A stretch of 64,000 bases of DNA from Bacillota bacterium (GCA_023433505.1 JAEZCO010000043.1:58353-122352), one strand, 5' to 3'. Counted from the stretch's first letter, positions 15,271 through 25,105 are shown. The notes: a model not told the origin generated them from the sequence alone. Made by a program: numbers and translations.

Positions 15271-16920
15271 TCAGTTAAGTCCCATTTCCTTTGCTTTTGC
15301 GTTCACTTCATCGATCATTTTGCTTAAACCCTTCGCTTCAAATTCCTTTACGACAGAATCCCACATTTTATCCACGGGCTCCTTGCCGGACATGATTTTC
15401 AGGATGAAATCGGCAGGGAAAATCGTAAACTTGTCTTTCGTAGGCGTGGAGACATAGGTCAATTTCGGTTCGAAGTCAGGAATCTTGGTATTGCTCTTTA
15501 CATAATCCATGTCGGTGATTGCAGCCTTCAGCACATCAGGGTCCATGGTGAAGTTGTTGATATTGTACTGGAACTGGTTGTCGTATTCCGCCAGGTTGAT
15601 AAACTCGTCCATGCAGGGCTGCTTCTTCCTCAAGTCGTCAATGGGTGTAATGAGCTTGATTTGGTCTCCCTCTTTTGTATAATCAACGCCTTTCACGCCA
15701 AACCGGTATGCTTCCTTAATATCCGGCTGGAGCAAATAATCATAGAGACGCATAATCCTGTCCATTTTTTTATCATCCACCTTGGCGCTGAAATAGCTTT
15801 CCGACCAGAAGGTGCGGAATACGGGATGATATCTGTTTCCATCGGCAGCGGGGAAGTATTTGATCTGCTTCACGGATTCAAGGATAGGTTTGTCGGGGTA
15901 AAGCTTTTTCCACCGGCCCAGCACTTTATTGTTGAAGTTCAGATAGCTGACCTGGAGAAGAGCGGCTGCCTTGCCTGAAGCAAACTTGTCATAGCCCTCC
16001 TGTCCTTTGACAAGGGCAATATCCTTGTCGATAAGTCCCTGCTGATACATTTCCCTTGCGTTTTGCAGGGACGCCAATGAATTTTTGGAGAAAATGGCGG
16101 GGATATATTTCCCGTCCTCCTTGATCCATTTGAAATCGCTGCCGCTTCCGTCGCTGTTGGCTGCCGGGTTGCTGAACATATAGAAGAATCCGTCGATCTG
16201 CTTGACGTTAACTGCCGTCAGGCCGCCGATTTTCTTTCCTTCCGGGTCTTTCTTCACAATCGCCGCCAGCGTGGCCTTAAACTCATCCCAGGTTTCAGGC
16301 TCCTTGGTGATGCCCGCTTGCTGCGCCAGGTCCCAACGGTAGAACACAACCCGGTCGTGGGCGCAATAATCCAGGGAATCATACAAACCGCGCGGTACGC
16401 AGAACATTTTGCCATTTTCCTTCATTGCCTGGAAATCAGGATTGTTCAGATAGTTTTGCAGGGTAGGGTATTTGGAGAGGTCGTCGGGCAATGCCTTGAC
16501 AACGCCTTGATTTACCCAGTTCCGATAATACTGGGTGCCTATGGCGTCAATGGAGAAGGCGTCCGGCAGTTGGTCCGAAGCAGCCCACATCTGTATTTTC
16601 TGGGTATAGTCGTCCCAGGTGATGTTGATGGGCTTGATGGTAATGTTCAAATCCTTGTAAAGCTTCTGGATAAACTGGTCCTGGCTTGCATTGGCCAGCT
16701 GGGAATCAATATCCCACATGGCAATGCTGATTTCCATTTTGTCCTTCAAGGCGTCGGCATCCTCAGACTTTGCAGCCGTGGCGGTGCTGCCCGAAGTTTC
16801 TCCAACCACCGCAGCCGTGGTTTCCGACGGGCTGTTGGAATTTTGGCCGCATCCTGCCAGCAGTACTGTTGCGAACACGATGGCAAGTGCGATGGCCAGC
16901 AGGCTTTTCACTTTTTTCAT
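15271..16920 (-). CDS. Extracellular solute-binding lipoprotein, module A
   Basis: A 549-residue sugar-type binding protein with a lipoprotein signal (lipobox LLAGC, C24), a Ser/Thr-rich spacer and a large periplasmic-binding fold, of the LplA/YtcQ type. It is the last gene of the operon HK-RR-permease-permease-SBP. A 183-bp gap with long inverted repeats separates it from the permeases, which may uncouple its expression. The protein is anchored outside the membrane and delivers an oligosaccharide or uronide to the permease pair; the actual sugar is unknown. Confidence 0.92.
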   Translation of the reverse strand: MKKVKSLLAIALAIVFATVLLAGCGQNSNSPSETTAAVVGETSGSTATAAKSEDADALKDKMEISIAMWDIDSQLANASQDQFIQKLYKDLNITIKPINITWDDYTQKIQMWAASDQLPDAFSIDAIGTQYYRNWVNQGVVKALPDDLSKYPTLQNYLNNPDFQAMKENGKMFCVPRGLYDSLDYCAHDRVVFYRWDLAQQAGITKEPETWDEFKATLAAIVKKDPEGKKIGGLTAVNVKQIDGFFYMFSNPAANSDGSGSDFKWIKEDGKYIPAIFSKNSLASLQNAREMYQQGLIDKDIALVKGQEGYDKFASGKAAALLQVSYLNFNNKVLGRWKKLYPDKPILESVKQIKYFPAADGNRYHPVFRTFWSESYFSAKVDDKKMDRIMRLYDYLLQPDIKEAYRFGVKGVDYTKEGDQIKLITPIDDLRKKQPCMDEFINLAEYDNQFQYNINNFTMDPDVLKAAITDMDYVKSNTKIPDFEPKLTYVSTPTKDKFTIFPADFILKIMSGKEPVDKMWDSVVKEFEAKGLSKMIDEVNAKAKEMGLN

Positions 16921-16959
16921 CAGGAACTCCCCCTTATTGTTTATTTTTATTTAGAGCAT

Positions 16960-17095
16960 TTGGTACTACAACGTAAACTTCATTAATTTATCGGCATTCA
17001 TGCGCTTTTCAGGAATATCGCAAATGCTTTAATGCGCTATTTCTGAAAGGATAATTTGGTTGTTTACGCCGTAGTATTGACTAAATGCCTCAAAC
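16960..17095 (-). other. Long imperfect inverted repeat before the module A binding-protein gene
   Basis: Outer arms TACTACAACGTAAAC and GTTTACGCCGTAGTA (13 of 15 matching) enclose inner imperfect arms around CTTTTCAG and CTGAAAGG. In the mRNA this would give a long stem-loop between the second permease and the binding-protein gene. It could be a processing or stability element that sets subunit ratios, or a weak terminator. Confidence 0.5.
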
Positions 17096-17103
17096 CATAG
17101 TAT

Positions 17104-17997
17104 TTACTCTTTCAGCGAGCCTATCATGATCCCTTTGACAAAATGCTTCTGCAGGAAGGGATACACGCAGAGGATAGGGATGGCGGAGATTACGATGGTC
17201 GCCATCTGGGTCGTCTGTATATAAATGCTGCTTTGTCCGTCAATAACAGCCTGGGCGGAGGAGCTGAGCTGCGTGTTGAAATTGATCAGCATTTCTCTCA
17301 AAAAGATCTGTAACGGATATTTTGAAGTCTCACTGATGAAAATCAGCGCGTACCACCAGTCATTCCAGCGGTCCACTGCATAAAACAGGGCAAAGGTGGC
17401 GATAAAGGGCTTTGAAATAGGAAGGATGATTTTTACAAGAATGTACAAATCATTGGCGCCATCGATTTTTGCCGACTCCTCAATGCTTTCCGGGATGGTT
17501 ACAAAATAATTCTTCATTATGATCAGGTACGTCGTTGTGATGCCTGTGGGAATAATCATGGAGAAGAGGCTGTTCACCAGGCCCAGGGACTTGATGACAA
17601 GATAATAGGGGATCAACCCTCCGTTGCAGAACATGGTGAATAAAACTCCCGCCAGGATCAGGTTCCTTCCCGGCATTCCCTTCTTGGACAGCGCATAGGC
17701 CCCGGTGACCGAAAGCAGCATGTTGAAAGCCACGCCCACAAGGGTGACGAACACCGATACGCCGAAGGAGTTGAAAAAGGTTTTTTCCTGCAATAAGTTC
17801 ATATAGCCGGTGAGGTCAAAGCCATACGGCAAAATATACAGGGGATGCCGGGCCAGTGCCTCGATGCTTCCGAAGGATACGATGACGACATTATAAAAGG
17901 GAAACAGCGTCACAGCCGCCATGGCAGACAGCAGCAAAAACATCATAACGTTTACCGTCTTGTCCGTCTGTTTCCGGTAAATACCTTGTGCTGGCAT
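17104..17997 (-). CDS. Carbohydrate ABC transporter permease (YtcP/LplC type), module A
   Basis: A 297-residue CUT1-family inner-membrane protein with six segments; the EAA loop is ESAKIDGANDLYILVKIILP and the end FVKGIMIGSLKE is typical of this family. The ATG at 17997 has AAAGGA 9 nt before it; an in-frame TTG nine codons upstream has no site. It pairs with the LplB-type permease 52 bp upstream. No ATPase is encoded nearby, so a shared MsmX-like ATPase must serve it. Confidence 0.92.
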   Translation of the reverse strand: MPAQGIYRKQTDKTVNVMMFLLLSAMAAVTLFPFYNVVIVSFGSIEALARHPLYILPYGFDLTGYMNLLQEKTFFNSFGVSVFVTLVGVAFNMLLSVTGAYALSKKGMPGRNLILAGVLFTMFCNGGLIPYYLVIKSLGLVNSLFSMIIPTGITTTYLIIMKNYFVTIPESIEESAKIDGANDLYILVKIILPISKPFIATFALFYAVDRWNDWWYALIFISETSKYPLQIFLREMLINFNTQLSSSAQAVIDGQSSIYIQTTQMATIVISAIPILCVYPFLQKHFVKGIMIGSLKE

Positions 17998-18048
17998 TTT
18001 AACAAATCCTTTCGCTGTGCGCAAGGCACAAAAGTGAGGGTCTCAATC

Positions 18049-19002
18049 TTAAAACAAGCCTTGCTCTCCTGATTTCTTCACGACATAATTTGCTATAAAG
18101 ATCATGAACAAATTGACAATGGATTTCAAAGAGCCCAAGGCTGTCATGTAGCCGAAATCCGCTCCTGTTGTAAAGGTCGTGCGGTATATGTAGGTGTCAA
18201 TCGTATCTGCCACATCATAAACCGGCGCGCTGTACAGGTTGAAGATCTGGTCAAAGCTGGAGCCTACATTCAGCATCTGCCCGATGGTAAGGATGAGCAT
18301 GATGGCTACGGTTGGCCTTATTCCGGGCCAGGTGATATGGATGATCTTTTGCCACCTGCCTGCGCCGTCGATGGAAGATGCTTCGTACAACTCTCCGTTT
18401 ATATTTGCCATGGCGGCAATATAGATGATGGAATCCCAGCCCGCCTCCTTCCAAATGTGTGTGATGTAGAGGATGGGTCTGAAGGTCGAAGGACTTGACA
18501 AAAAACTAATGGTATTGCCGCTCAGGGAATGAATAATCTGATTGACGACGCCATTTTCACCCAATATGTTGGTGATGATGCCCGCCAGAACTACCCACGA
18601 GATGAAATGGGGAAAGGTCAGCACGGTCTGGAAAAACTTTTTTGAGCCTTTCCTTGTTAATTCATTCAACAAGATGGCGATAATCACAGGCATTGGGAAA
18701 TGGAACGCAAGCTTTCCCAGACTGATGATGATTGTATTCTTAAAGGCGGCAAGGAATTGAAAATCCGAAAGAATGTCTTTATAATGGGTGATCCCGATCC
18801 AGGGACTGCCAAGGATGCCCTTGCTATAGTTAAATGTCTTGAATGCAAGGGTCAGCCCATACATGGGCGCGTAACTGAATAGAAGGTACCAGGCAACTAC
18901 CGGTATTAGCATGAAATAAAAATAGCGATAGTACCAAATATTGGCCGCAAGCCTGGACCTTTGGCTTATGCCCCTGCCTTTTACCGAGGATGCCTTCAGC
19001 AT
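18049..19002 (-). CDS. Carbohydrate ABC transporter permease (LplB type), module A
   Basis: A 317-residue CUT1 permease with the LplB hallmark YAPMYGLTLAFKTFNYSKGI near the N-terminus, the EAA loop EASSIDGAGRWQKIIHITWP, and six membrane segments. AGGGAGGAC precedes the ATG. It is downstream of the YesM/YesN pair (228-bp gap) on the same strand and upstream of its partner permease. Confidence 0.92.
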   Translation of the reverse strand: MLKASSVKGRGISQRSRLAANIWYYRYFYFMLIPVVAWYLLFSYAPMYGLTLAFKTFNYSKGILGSPWIGITHYKDILSDFQFLAAFKNTIIISLGKLAFHFPMPVIIAILLNELTRKGSKKFFQTVLTFPHFISWVVLAGIITNILGENGVVNQIIHSLSGNTISFLSSPSTFRPILYITHIWKEAGWDSIIYIAAMANINGELYEASSIDGAGRWQKIIHITWPGIRPTVAIMLILTIGQMLNVGSSFDQIFNLYSAPVYDVADTIDTYIYRTTFTTGADFGYMTALGSLKSIVNLFMIFIANYVVKKSGEQGLF

Positions 19003-19230
19003 GATGTCCTCCCTTTACTCCTTGATCTTTCTGTTTCCAAGGATTTTACAGTTTCCATTATACTGGAGTTTTTAAGAAAGGAGTATGGAAAAAACAGACG
19101 GCTGAAGGGTGTTTTTTTGATTTCTCTCTCTGCTTTTCGGTGAAAATTCCGGCAGGGACCTCTTTCATACCAAAAAAGTGTAGAAAAGTACATAGGAGTG
19201 TTAAGAAAATTATATGGAACAGCTCATGGT

Positions 19231-20649
19231 TCACCCGTTTCGATACTGGCTTGGCGTTTTTCCCGTAGCTTTTTTGAATATCCGTGTAAAATAAAAATAA
19301 TCGTTGTAGCCTGCCTTCTCACTGATCTGCTGCACCGACAGCCTGGTTTCCCTGAGAAGCCTGGAGGCGTAGTCCAATCTCAGCTTCGTAAGATACTCGA
19401 TCAAGTTCTGACCCACTTCTTTTTTAAAGACACGGCTGATGTAGTTGGGATTGATAAAAAACTTGGTAGACAGGCTTTGTACCGATATTTCCTTGTTGAA
19501 GCTGGAATTCACATAGTCAATGAGCTCCTTCACCGTCTCGTTCCGTACCTCGCCGGAAAACAGGTTTTGCCGGACCCCGATGCTGTCCAGGATAAGCCTC
19601 TCAAGAGAATCAAGCATTGCCCCGATGTTTTCAAAAGCGCCGGCTAATTGCTCAAAGCTTTCAATATAAACCTCATTACCGGCTTCAATATATTCAAACA
19701 CATAAGAAACCGCCATGGTATAAACCTGATGGGCAGCTTTGATACCGTATATCCTTTCTTCAAACAAAGACTTCATTTGCCGGATAATGTCGGAAATGGC
19801 TGTGATGTCCTTGTCGGATACGGCTGTCTTAAGCTTTTTCAAAAGCTCGTTCAACGGGTGTATAGGAATGTCCCTGGCCTCGAAGAAACCTGTTTTTCCG
19901 GTAATAAAGTAATCATAGCAGCAGCATACGGCCTCAGAAATGGCTTCTTTAAGCTTTGACGCATCGCTCACCGGCCTTCCCGCGCCAATGCTGATAATAT
20001 CTTCCGAAAGCTGCTTTTCCAGAAAACGTTTTTTATCGGTGGGAAGCTCATCCTGAACGAGATACAGCTTTTTTAAGGCGCCAACCCGCAAAGCCGCATA
20101 TTGTGCACCCTCCCACAGCTCCAGGGTTCCTCTGCCGATGGATGCCAATACTGAAAGCCTGCCTGCCGCCGCATCCAGTCCATAATCCTTCAATTGCCTC
20201 AGCAGGGCGGTAGTATCTCCATCATCGGCTTCCTCAATCAATTCCAGAATATCCGGCCGCGCGCTTTCCCTTTTCTTTTTCAGCCGGGCGGCAGCCTTGT
20301 CCAAACTATTTTTGATTTCCGTATCGTCAAAAGGCTTCAAGCAATAGCCTATGGCACCGAAACTCATGGCCTTCTGCACATAAGCAAACTCTGCATACCC
20401 GCTGGCGATGATGAACAATACGTCCAACCTGAGATCGTTGACCTTCTTTATCATTTCCAGGCCGTTCATATCCGGCATCCTTATGTCGGTCAGCACAATG
20501 TCGGGAGCCAGTTCCAAAATCATTTGCAAGGCTTCGATCCCGTTATAGGCCGCACCGATAATCTTATATCCGCAGGCTTCCCAGTCGATAATGGTTTTCA
20601 GGCTTTCCAGCACCCATGCTTCATCGTCTGCCAGCAGTACTTTATACAT
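19231..20649 (-). CDS. AraC-type response regulator (YesN family), module A
   Basis: A 472-residue regulator: receiver domain with phosphoacceptor D55 (IVLTDIRMPDMNG), a long linker, and a C-terminal pair of AraC helix-turn-helix motifs at about 370-470 (FFINPNYISRVFKKEVGQN, then GYNDYFYFTRIFKKATGKTP). It overlaps the kinase gene by 8 nt. It probably activates the module A transporter genes directly downstream when the cognate sugar is sensed. Confidence 0.93.
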   Translation of the reverse strand: MYKVLLADDEAWVLESLKTIIDWEACGYKIIGAAYNGIEALQMILELAPDIVLTDIRMPDMNGLEMIKKVNDLRLDVLFIIASGYAEFAYVQKAMSFGAIGYCLKPFDDTEIKNSLDKAAARLKKKRESARPDILELIEEADDGDTTALLRQLKDYGLDAAAGRLSVLASIGRGTLELWEGAQYAALRVGALKKLYLVQDELPTDKKRFLEKQLSEDIISIGAGRPVSDASKLKEAISEAVCCCYDYFITGKTGFFEARDIPIHPLNELLKKLKTAVSDKDITAISDIIRQMKSLFEERIYGIKAAHQVYTMAVSYVFEYIEAGNEVYIESFEQLAGAFENIGAMLDSLERLILDSIGVRQNLFSGEVRNETVKELIDYVNSSFNKEISVQSLSTKFFINPNYISRVFKKEVGQNLIEYLTKLRLDYASRLLRETRLSVQQISEKAGYNDYFYFTRIFKKATGKTPSQYRNG

Positions 20650-22417
20650 CTGTCTGCCTCCTTGCCGGAATATGAATTATGACTTCCGTTCCATCATTCC
20701 CTTTGCTGATCACTTCAATACCAAAGCTGTCGCCGTAGATCAGCTTCAACCGGTTATTCACATTAACCATGCCGATCCCCGGGTCTTCGGGAGTATTCTC
20801 CGGGGAAGCGGACAGGTCCGCTGTAATTTTTTCAAGCTTTTCCCCGCTGATTCCCACGCCATTGTCCTTTATCCTTATTACGAGCTCTCTGTCCGGCAGT
20901 ATGTCGCACAGGATGTTAAGATTCCCTTTGCGGCTTGTGGGCTCCAGCCCGTGATAAATAGCGTTTTCAACCAAAGGCTGAAGGATCATTTTCGGCACCA
21001 TGCATTCCAGTGCCTCGGGGTTCAAATGGTACTCCACGTCAAACCGGTTTTGAAACCGCATTTGCTGGATCATTAGGTAGGATTTGACGATTTCGATCTC
21101 CTCCCGCAGATATACATCTTCGGTACCCTTCACACTATAGCGGAATATAAGGCTCAAAGCCCGGGTGGTCTCCTTGATCTCCTCCATCCTTTGGGAGGAG
21201 GCCATCCCCCGGATGGATTCCAGGGTATTATAGAGGAAATGGGGGTTGATCTGGCTTTGGAGGAAGGCCAGCTCCGATTGCTTTTTTTTCAGCTCAATCT
21301 CATAAAGCCTTGTATTGGAATCCAAAAGCCTGTGGGTAAGCCCGTCGATTTCATCCAGCATGCTGTTGAATTCATTGGCTACCACCGATATTTCCTGGTT
21401 CCCGGCCAGGGAGACCCTCTTCTTCAGGCTTTTAAGATTGCCCGACCGGATTTCCCGCATGAAATTCATCAGCTCTTTCAGCGGAGAAACAATATTTTTA
21501 ATCATAATCGACAGCGGGACCGAGATAAAGAGAAACGCGACGGCAAACACGACCAGGCTGTTGCGCTGGATTTCCGAAAGCTCGGCGTAAAGCTCTTTTA
21601 CCGGGACGATGGTAACGATTTTTCCGCTGATTTCAGGCAGTTCGAATACCTGGACAATGTTCTTTTTTTCGTTGATATCCTTTATGACAGGGTCAAACCC
21701 GTTCATGTCGATATTCTTGAAAAGGTCGTTTTCTGTCAGATAGACAAGCTTGTTGTCCGAAAAGATCCGCCCGTTCTTATCCACCAGATACAGGCTGGTC
21801 CCCGAGAGCTTGGGCAGCCGGTTGATCTGCTCGTAGATGGCTCCCACGTCAACAACGGCGCAGACAAAGCCGATTTTTTCCCCGTTCCGTCTTTCCTGAT
21901 CGATGGAAAAGATATTCACACCGAATAAGAAGCAGCTCTCGGTAGTATCATAATCGATTTGCCTGAATTCACTGCAATAGATTTTTCCGTCCTGGGGGAT
22001 CATGTCCCGGAACTGCAGCACATAGGGGTTTCCGCCTCTTAAGGAGATATTGCTGTTGTTTCCGCCCACGATGGAGATATCGATCAAATCACTTTTTACA
22101 TTTTTCACAATGTCCATGATGCTGGATATTTTTTTGTTTAAATCCAGGATGTTATACTGCTCGGTCTCCATCATGAAATCCTGCACGGTGCGGTCATATC
22201 CCACATTTGTGATCAGCGTACAGATTTCTTTATAATTGGCGGATATATTTTGCTTCAACTGATAGACCATGTCCTTCGTATACTGGATGTTTCTTTTGAC
22301 AATGATGTCGGAAATACGGGAATAGGTAACGATGGATATGGTGATAATCGCCAGTATGACCATACCCGAAATGATTAATTGTTGGATGCTGATGGGCAGA
22401 TTCCGTAAAAATTTCAT
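20642..22417 (-). CDS. Sensor histidine kinase (YesM family), module A
   Basis: A 591-residue membrane kinase: segment at about residues 13-33, a large outside sensor region (about 35-280), second segment at about 283-304, HAMP, then His_kinase box QSQINPHFLYNTLES and an ATPase domain (ILQPLVENAIYHG, IKDNGVGI, GIGMVNVNNRL). It phosphorylates the overlapping YesN-type regulator. The signal is probably an outside sugar, either free or bound to the binding protein. It starts the minus-strand operon and is divergent from the amidase gene. Confidence 0.93.
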   Translation of the reverse strand: MKFLRNLPISIQQLIISGMVILAIITISIVTYSRISDIIVKRNIQYTKDMVYQLKQNISANYKEICTLITNVGYDRTVQDFMMETEQYNILDLNKKISSIMDIVKNVKSDLIDISIVGGNNSNISLRGGNPYVLQFRDMIPQDGKIYCSEFRQIDYDTTESCFLFGVNIFSIDQERRNGEKIGFVCAVVDVGAIYEQINRLPKLSGTSLYLVDKNGRIFSDNKLVYLTENDLFKNIDMNGFDPVIKDINEKKNIVQVFELPEISGKIVTIVPVKELYAELSEIQRNSLVVFAVAFLFISVPLSIMIKNIVSPLKELMNFMREIRSGNLKSLKKRVSLAGNQEISVVANEFNSMLDEIDGLTHRLLDSNTRLYEIELKKKQSELAFLQSQINPHFLYNTLESIRGMASSQRMEEIKETTRALSLIFRYSVKGTEDVYLREEIEIVKSYLMIQQMRFQNRFDVEYHLNPEALECMVPKMILQPLVENAIYHGLEPTSRKGNLNILCDILPDRELVIRIKDNGVGISGEKLEKITADLSASPENTPEDPGIGMVNVNNRLKLIYGDSFGIEVISKGNDGTEVIIHIPARRQTDV

Positions 22418-22593
22418 ACCAATCCTTGTTTTTGCTTTTGCTGATGATAATGATTCTATACTTATCTTAAAAGCAATTCAACCTTTTTTTACGGCGTATT
22501 TTTTTAACAATATTTAAATATCTTCCGGTATTATTCTGTAGTATTATGTAGTTGTAAATACAAATGTGCTGACAGGAAAAGGAAAAGATACTT

Positions 22594-23343
22594 ATGAGAA
22601 AAAGGAGAAAAGTCCGGAAGAGACTTTATATGGTAATAGCCTTTCTAGTGATCTCACTAAGCATATTTTTGGCAAAAATCCTGCAGGATGGCTCTGCAGA
22701 TGCGCTTAACCTCCCGGTAATGAGGCATGAGGATGCCGCCTCCGATACGAATCCGGAGAAGAGGCCGGTTGTCTGCCTGGACCCGGGCCATGGCGGGCAC
22801 GATGTAGGCGGCGAGGGCAAGGGCATCTTTGAAAAGGATGTCAATTTGAAGATAGGACTTCAAGTAGGCAAGCTCCTCGAAAAAAATGACTATACCATCC
22901 TATATACAAGGACGACGGATAAAGCCAATGGAGATACCCAAAAGGAAGATGTCCGGGCCAGATGCGATATCTCAAATAATGCGGGCGCCGATATTTACGT
23001 TTCTCTCCACTGCAATATCGACAAAGCCAGCGCAAAATCCAGGGGGGTAGAGCTCTGGTGCAGGTTCCCCAACCAAAAAGGGGAGGAACTTGCAAAAAGT
23101 TTGGACAAGCAGCTGGCACAAGTAGGTTATACCAAGGACCGAGGGCTTAGGTATGAATCCGACGGCGGATTATATGTTCTGCAGAATACCAAAGCAGTGG
23201 CGGCATTGGTGGAATTGGGCTTTTTGAGCAATGCGGAAGACCGCGCCTTTCTCAATTCGGAGCAGGGTCAGGCAAAATGCGCGGCGGCAATAGCCAAGGG
23301 GATTGAAGAGTATATTAATGCAAATTTTCATCAGAAGAAATAG
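22594..23343 (+). CDS. N-acetylmuramoyl-L-alanine amidase (Amidase_3)
   Basis: A 249-residue wall hydrolase: short basic N-terminus, one membrane segment or signal anchor (residues 13-27), then a zinc amidase domain from about 58. Zinc ligands and catalytic Glu are seen in DPGHGGHD, FEKDVNL, SLHCNID and ALVELGFLSN. It cuts the bond between muramic acid and the stem peptide outside the membrane. Size and single domain resemble CwlD, the spore-cortex enzyme, but that identity is not proven. It stands alone with GAAAAGGAAAAG before the ATG. Confidence 0.9.
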   Translation: MRKRRKVRKRLYMVIAFLVISLSIFLAKILQDGSADALNLPVMRHEDAASDTNPEKRPVVCLDPGHGGHDVGGEGKGIFEKDVNLKIGLQVGKLLEKNDYTILYTRTTDKANGDTQKEDVRARCDISNNAGADIYVSLHCNIDKASAKSRGVELWCRFPNQKGEELAKSLDKQLAQVGYTKDRGLRYESDGGLYVLQNTKAVAALVELGFLSNAEDRAFLNSEQGQAKCAAAIAKGIEEYINANFHQKK

Positions 23344-23450
23344 GATGGATGCGGGACACCTGCCATACCTTCATACATTATTTTGTAAGCTTGACTTGTG
23401 CGTAGATATCCTTTACAGTAGAGAGTATTATACTGAATCAGGATACGATT

Positions 23451-24122
23451 ATGAGTAATGGCAGGCACTTATGCTTATATGATTTGCCAATCTTTTCAGG
23501 GATAGCGAAAAATACTTTCCCCAGGATTTGCCATGCTGCAGGCAAGCAATATAAGAAAAAGGGAGAGTTTCTTTTTCATCAAGGGGATCCTGCGGATACG
23601 ATTTATATTATAAAAGAAGGCAGCTTCAAATTAGTCCGGGTCAATAAAAATGGCGACGAAGCCATTGTCCGGATTGTCGGGAAAGGCGAAACCATGGGGG
23701 AAACCTCCTTGTTCAGGGAGAATATATTTTCTCCGTTTTCCGCCATAGCCCTTGAAGATACGAAGGTCTGCAGTATTGACCATAAATCCTTTGAAAATAT
23801 TATAAAAAGCGAACCGTCCATTGCGCTGCAGATGATTAAGAATCTGGGCAACCGTTTATACGATACCTGGGAGCAGATGGCAGAGTCAAACAGGCAAACG
23901 ATCCAGGAAAAGGTTCTAAGCCTGCTGGTCAGATTGGCCGCAGAGCATGGCGAGTCTTGCGAGGAAGGGACGGTCCTCAGGATTTCGCTGACCCAGCAGG
24001 ATATTGCAGCTGCCGTCGGAGCATCCAGGGTTATGGTTTCACAGGTCCTGGGAGAACTCATCGCCGGGAATTATATCGTAAGGCATAAGAAATCTTATAT
24101 AGTAAGGGACAAATGTTTTTAA
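23451..24122 (+). CDS. Crp/Fnr family transcriptional regulator
   Basis: A 223-residue regulator: cyclic-nucleotide-type beta-barrel at about residues 15-130 (FLFHQGDPADTIYIIKEGSF), dimer helix, and a winged helix at about 150-220 with TQQDIAAAVGASRVMVSQVL. No N-terminal cysteine cluster like that of Fnr is present, so it is not an obvious Fe-S oxygen sensor. It precedes a small PNPOx-like gene by 81 bp on the same strand, which may be its target. A possible promoter is TTGACT at 23391 with TACAGT 17 bp on. Confidence 0.9.
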   Translation: MSNGRHLCLYDLPIFSGIAKNTFPRICHAAGKQYKKKGEFLFHQGDPADTIYIIKEGSFKLVRVNKNGDEAIVRIVGKGETMGETSLFRENIFSPFSAIALEDTKVCSIDHKSFENIIKSEPSIALQMIKNLGNRLYDTWEQMAESNRQTIQEKVLSLLVRLAAEHGESCEEGTVLRISLTQQDIAAAVGASRVMVSQVLGELIAGNYIVRHKKSYIVRDKCF

Positions 24123-24203
24123 GCAATTGTAAAATATTTAACAGACAACCTCTCGGAAGAATAATAAAATGAGGGTAAATATTTTAATGAGAGGTGTAAA
24201 AAC

Positions 24204-24515
24204 ATGAGTCATGCAATCTTATCGGACGAGATGAAGAAAATCATATCGGAGTCTCCCTTCGTAGCAATCGCTTCCATTTCCGGGGAAGGCGCCCCGCATC
24301 TAATCATCGTGGGCAAGGCAAAGGAAATCAGGGATGAAAACGTTCTGGTTTTTGGCGTATACAAGATGGATACTACCCAAAGCAATATATCGGAAACAGG
24401 GCTATTGCAGGTGGCAGTTGCATCGGGAAAGGCAGGCTACCGTTTCACCGGGAAGGCATGTGTCCAGGGCTCCGAGGTGCTCCTTTCCGTTGAAAAAGCC
24501 GAGTCGCTGCTATGA
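24204..24515 (+). CDS. Small pyridoxamine 5'-phosphate oxidase-like protein
   Basis: A 103-residue split-barrel protein (FVAIASISGEGAPHLIIVGK near the N-terminus), slightly short for its family. Such proteins bind FMN or F420 and reduce small compounds; the substrate is unknown. It follows the Crp/Fnr gene and has GAGAGG before its ATG. In anaerobes similar pairs are found with redox or nitrosative stress genes, so a redox role is plausible but inferred. Confidence 0.8.
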   Translation: MSHAILSDEMKKIISESPFVAIASISGEGAPHLIIVGKAKEIRDENVLVFGVYKMDTTQSNISETGLLQVAVASGKAGYRFTGKACVQGSEVLLSVEKAESLL

Positions 24516-24619
24516 TTTGACCTTATCGCCAGGGATATGCAGAATTGCCCCGGCAGTTCGGAAATATGATTGACAGTAATTTACATAAACCATATAATCA
24601 AATTGGCAACTGATTTCGA

Positions 24620-24723
24620 TTCTTATCAAGAGCAGCTTAGAGAACGGCTCCGCGATGCTGCAGCAGCCTGCTCCGTGCAAGGTGCTAATTCCGGCAGGCA
24701 TCTATATGTCTGGGAGATAAGAC
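24620..24723 (+). ncRNA. SAM-I (S-box) riboswitch aptamer
   Basis: P1 is formed by TCTTATC (24621-24627) and GATAAGA (24716-24722). Between them come the S-box landmarks in order: AAGAGCAGC, GCAGCAGCC, and AAGGTGCTAATTCC followed by GGCAGG, then GGGAGATAAG. The P1 3' strand segment AAGACT can also pair with AGTCTT at 24739-24744, which in turn sits in the loop of a GCAGG/CCTGC hairpin, a plausible switching arrangement. No clear U-run follows that hairpin, and the next plus-strand gene begins 390 bp on. Confidence 0.87.
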
Positions 24724-24931
24724 TTTTTAAAAATGCAGGTAGTCTTCCTGCGTGTCAAAATAATAATCCGTTATCCGCTTTAGAGGAAATTCCAGTTTTG
24801 TGAAGAATATTATTATTAACTGCTAATCTTTCAGAGAGGGATTGGTAGATTATTGCTTTTGAGCAATTTATAAACATGGACAATGGGAGAGGACTTTCAT
24901 ACAATGACATTGGATGCGAGTTTCCGGAATT

Positions 24932-25105
24932 CTATTTTTTGAACAACGTCACAGTCTCCTCCTCTAAGGTGGGGCCGATTGCAATCCCCAACAGACGTTG
25001 TTCAAACGCCACGGTAAGGCGTGGCGTACGAAGTGTAGCGTAGGGCGAATTCATTTCACCCACAGCGAGGGGGTATGGGGGCATGCTCCCATTGGAAATT
25101 GAAAG
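24932..25105. repeat. Structured dispersed repeat with inverted arms
   Basis: Perfect arms TTGAACAACGTC and GACGTTGTTCAA are followed by a second hairpin ACGCCACG / CGTGGCGT and by a segment (25065-25102) also found at 4656-4700. On the minus strand the element reads as an uninterrupted 50-codon ORF (25084 to 24932) beginning MPPYPLAVGEMNSPYA. The right end supplies the ribosome binding site of the gene at 25114. It may be a non-autonomous mobile or REP-like element. Confidence 0.5.

Noticed and set aside
24570..24803. 77-codon plus-strand frame
   Set aside because: It runs straight through the SAM-I riboswitch and has no ribosome binding site.
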